64,000 nucleotides of DNA from Streptomyces apocyni (GTDB taxonomy: Bacteria; Actinomycetota; Actinomycetes; Streptomycetales; Streptomycetaceae), in contig NZ_WHOM01000039.1 in assembly GCF_009739465.1 (NCBI RefSeq), forward strand, positions 124,001 to 188,000, written 5' to 3'. Shown here piece after piece: positions 63,067 to 64,000 of the stretch. Numbering within the stretch: position 1 is the stretch's first letter; each line of letters opens with the position of its first letter. The notes beneath the pieces are model-generated. The model saw only the letters and a program-made list of their open reading frames with translations. It was not told the DNA's origin and searched no databases. The position numbers and the translations under genes were made by a program.

Positions 63067-63816
63067 ATGAGCCTGTTCCGTGATGACGGTGTTGTGCTGC
63101 GCACCCAGAAGCTGGGTGAGGCGGACCGGATCATCACGCTGCTCACGCGTGGGCATGGGCGAGTGCGGGCCGTGGCGCGGGGGGTGCGGCGGACCAAGTC
63201 GAAGTTCGGGGCGCGGCTGGAGCCGTTCTCGCATGTGGATGTGCAGTTCTTCGCGCGCGGGAGTGAGTTGATCGGGCGCGGACTGCCGTTGTGTACGCAG
63301 AGCGAGACGATCGCTCCGTACGGTGGCGGAATCGTCGCCGACTACGCGCGCTACACGGCGGGTACGGCGATGCTGGAGACCGCCGAGCGGTTCACCGATC
63401 ACGAAGGCGAGCCCGCTGTGCAGCAGTATCTGCTGCTGGTGGGTGGGCTGCGGACGCTCGCGCGCGGGGAGCACGCGCCCCACCTCGTACTGGATGCCTT
63501 TCTGCTGCGGTCGCTTGCCGTGAACGGTTACGCGCCGAGTTTTGGCGCCTGTGCCAAGTGCGGGATGCCGGGGCCCAATCGGTTCTTCTCGGTGGCCGCT
63601 GGCGGGGTCGTCTGCGTGGAGTGCCGGGCGCCGGGAAGCGTCGTACCCTCTGCGGAGGCCGTCACCCTGCTGGGGGCGCTGCTGACCGGGGACTGGGAGA
63701 CTGCGGACAAGGCCGAGGCGCGGCATGTCCGGGAGGGCAGCGGGCTGGTGTCGGCGTATCTGCACTGGCATCTGGAGCGCGGGCTGCGTTCGCTGCGGTA
63801 CGTAGAGAAAAGCTAG
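63067..63816 (+). CDS. recO: DNA repair protein RecO
   Basis: 249 residues. The OB-fold start [21 protein letters not shown], then [21 protein letters not shown] near 37-57 and a zinc site CAKCG near 160-164 with CVEC near 182-185 are diagnostic. RecO anneals single strands and loads RecA with RecR. GACAAT seven bases before the ATG suggests a leaderless transcript; an ATG three codons upstream is less likely. It is 31 bp before uppS. Confidence 0.96.
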   Translation: MSLFRDDGVVLRTQKLGEADRIITLLTRGHGRVRAVARGVRRTKSKFGARLEPFSHVDVQFFARGSELIGRGLPLCTQSETIAPYGGGIVADYARYTAGTAMLETAERFTDHEGEPAVQQYLLLVGGLRTLARGEHAPHLVLDAFLLRSLAVNGYAPSFGACAKCGMPGPNRFFSVAAGGVVCVECRAPGSVVPSAEAVTLLGALLTGDWETADKAEARHVREGSGLVSAYLHWHLERGLRSLRYVEKS

Positions 63817-63847
63817 GCAGAGAAAAGCTAGGGAGACGAGAGACCAC

Positions 63848-64000
63848 ATGGCACGACGCGGGATTCTGGGGCGCACCCGCCGCGAGTACAAGGCACCCGA
63901 GCCACATGAGTCGGGCGCGCGTCCGCCGAAGCTCTCCAGCGAGCTCGTCCCCAACCATGTGGCGGTCGTCATGGACGGGAACGGCCGGTGGGCCAAGGAC
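63848..64000 (+). CDS. uppS: Isoprenyl (undecaprenyl) diphosphate synthase, 5' part
   Basis: 51 codons are present before the window ends. After a basic N-terminal tail the protein reads [17 protein letters not shown] near 35-51, the phosphate-binding motif of cis-prenyltransferases with the catalytic aspartate in MDGNGRW. It makes the lipid carrier for wall synthesis. Directly after recO, its usual neighbour in Streptomyces. Confidence 0.95.
   Translation, partial: MARRGILGRTRREYKAPEPHESGARPPKLSSELVPNHVAVVMDGNGRWAKD

Overview
The window is high-GC actinobacterial DNA with strong G/C bias at third codon positions. Its gene content points to Streptomyces: DUF5753/DUF6879, DUF6415, DUF6243 and DUF6247 families, a class F sortase, an HrdA-type sigma factor, frequent GTG starts with GTGA/TGATG overlaps, and probable leaderless genes. 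It is a chromosomal segment with a prophage at its left end; the species cannot be named from the sequence alone.

Region 1 (1 to about 22.9 kb) is the late half of a siphovirus-type prophage read rightward: HNH endonuclease, small and large terminase, portal, MuF-like protein, scaffold, P22-type coat, decoration and head-tail proteins, tail tube, the two frame-shifted tail chaperones, a short tape measure, a very large tail-tip protein, then amidase, holin and a coiled-coil membrane protein. A leftward membrane protein and a divergent regulatory block (XRE/DUF5753, DUF6879, a small protein; DUF6415, a zinc-ribbon peptide) follow. The left end with integrase and replication genes lies outside the window. 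A tRNA-Met(CAT) gene whose 3' end faces the prophage is a possible attachment site. Two tandem tRNA-Asn genes lie beyond it.

Region 2 (23.4 to 40.3 kb) is chromosomal: a YtxH-type protein, FGGY sugar kinase, a heterodimeric ABC exporter, an HrdA-like sigma factor, DNA primase, an FAD oxidoreductase, dGTPase (with an in-frame repeat insertion), a gamma-glutamylcyclotransferase-fold protein, CutA, an FMN reductase divergent from soxR across a clear palindrome, a secreted protein with a class F sortase, and a TSUP transporter.

Region 3 (40.4 to 48.7 kb) is accessory: TetR, MFS exporter and two SDR enzymes with repeated operator motifs; a translationally coupled secreted protein and lipoprotein; a pSAM2-like regulatory remnant (GntR plus small genes, one frame-shifted); and a second CutA.

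Region 4 (48.8 to 64 kb) is core-like: pyruvate phosphate dikinase, an ABC importer operon (HAD hydrolase, ATPase, two permeases, lipoprotein) next to a GntR regulator that appears frame-shifted in a G7 tract, DusB, Uma2 protein, DUF6243, an aldo/keto reductase with a palindromic operator, TetR, a membrane protein, DUF6247, RecO and the start of UppS.

The best-supported unusual items are the GGGAAAC slippery site in the tail chaperone gene, the 51-bp in-frame insertion in dgt, the two frameshifts (GntR at 57.08 kb, DUF7848-like at 46.05 kb), the duplicated domain of the tail-tip protein, and several uncharacterised operators.
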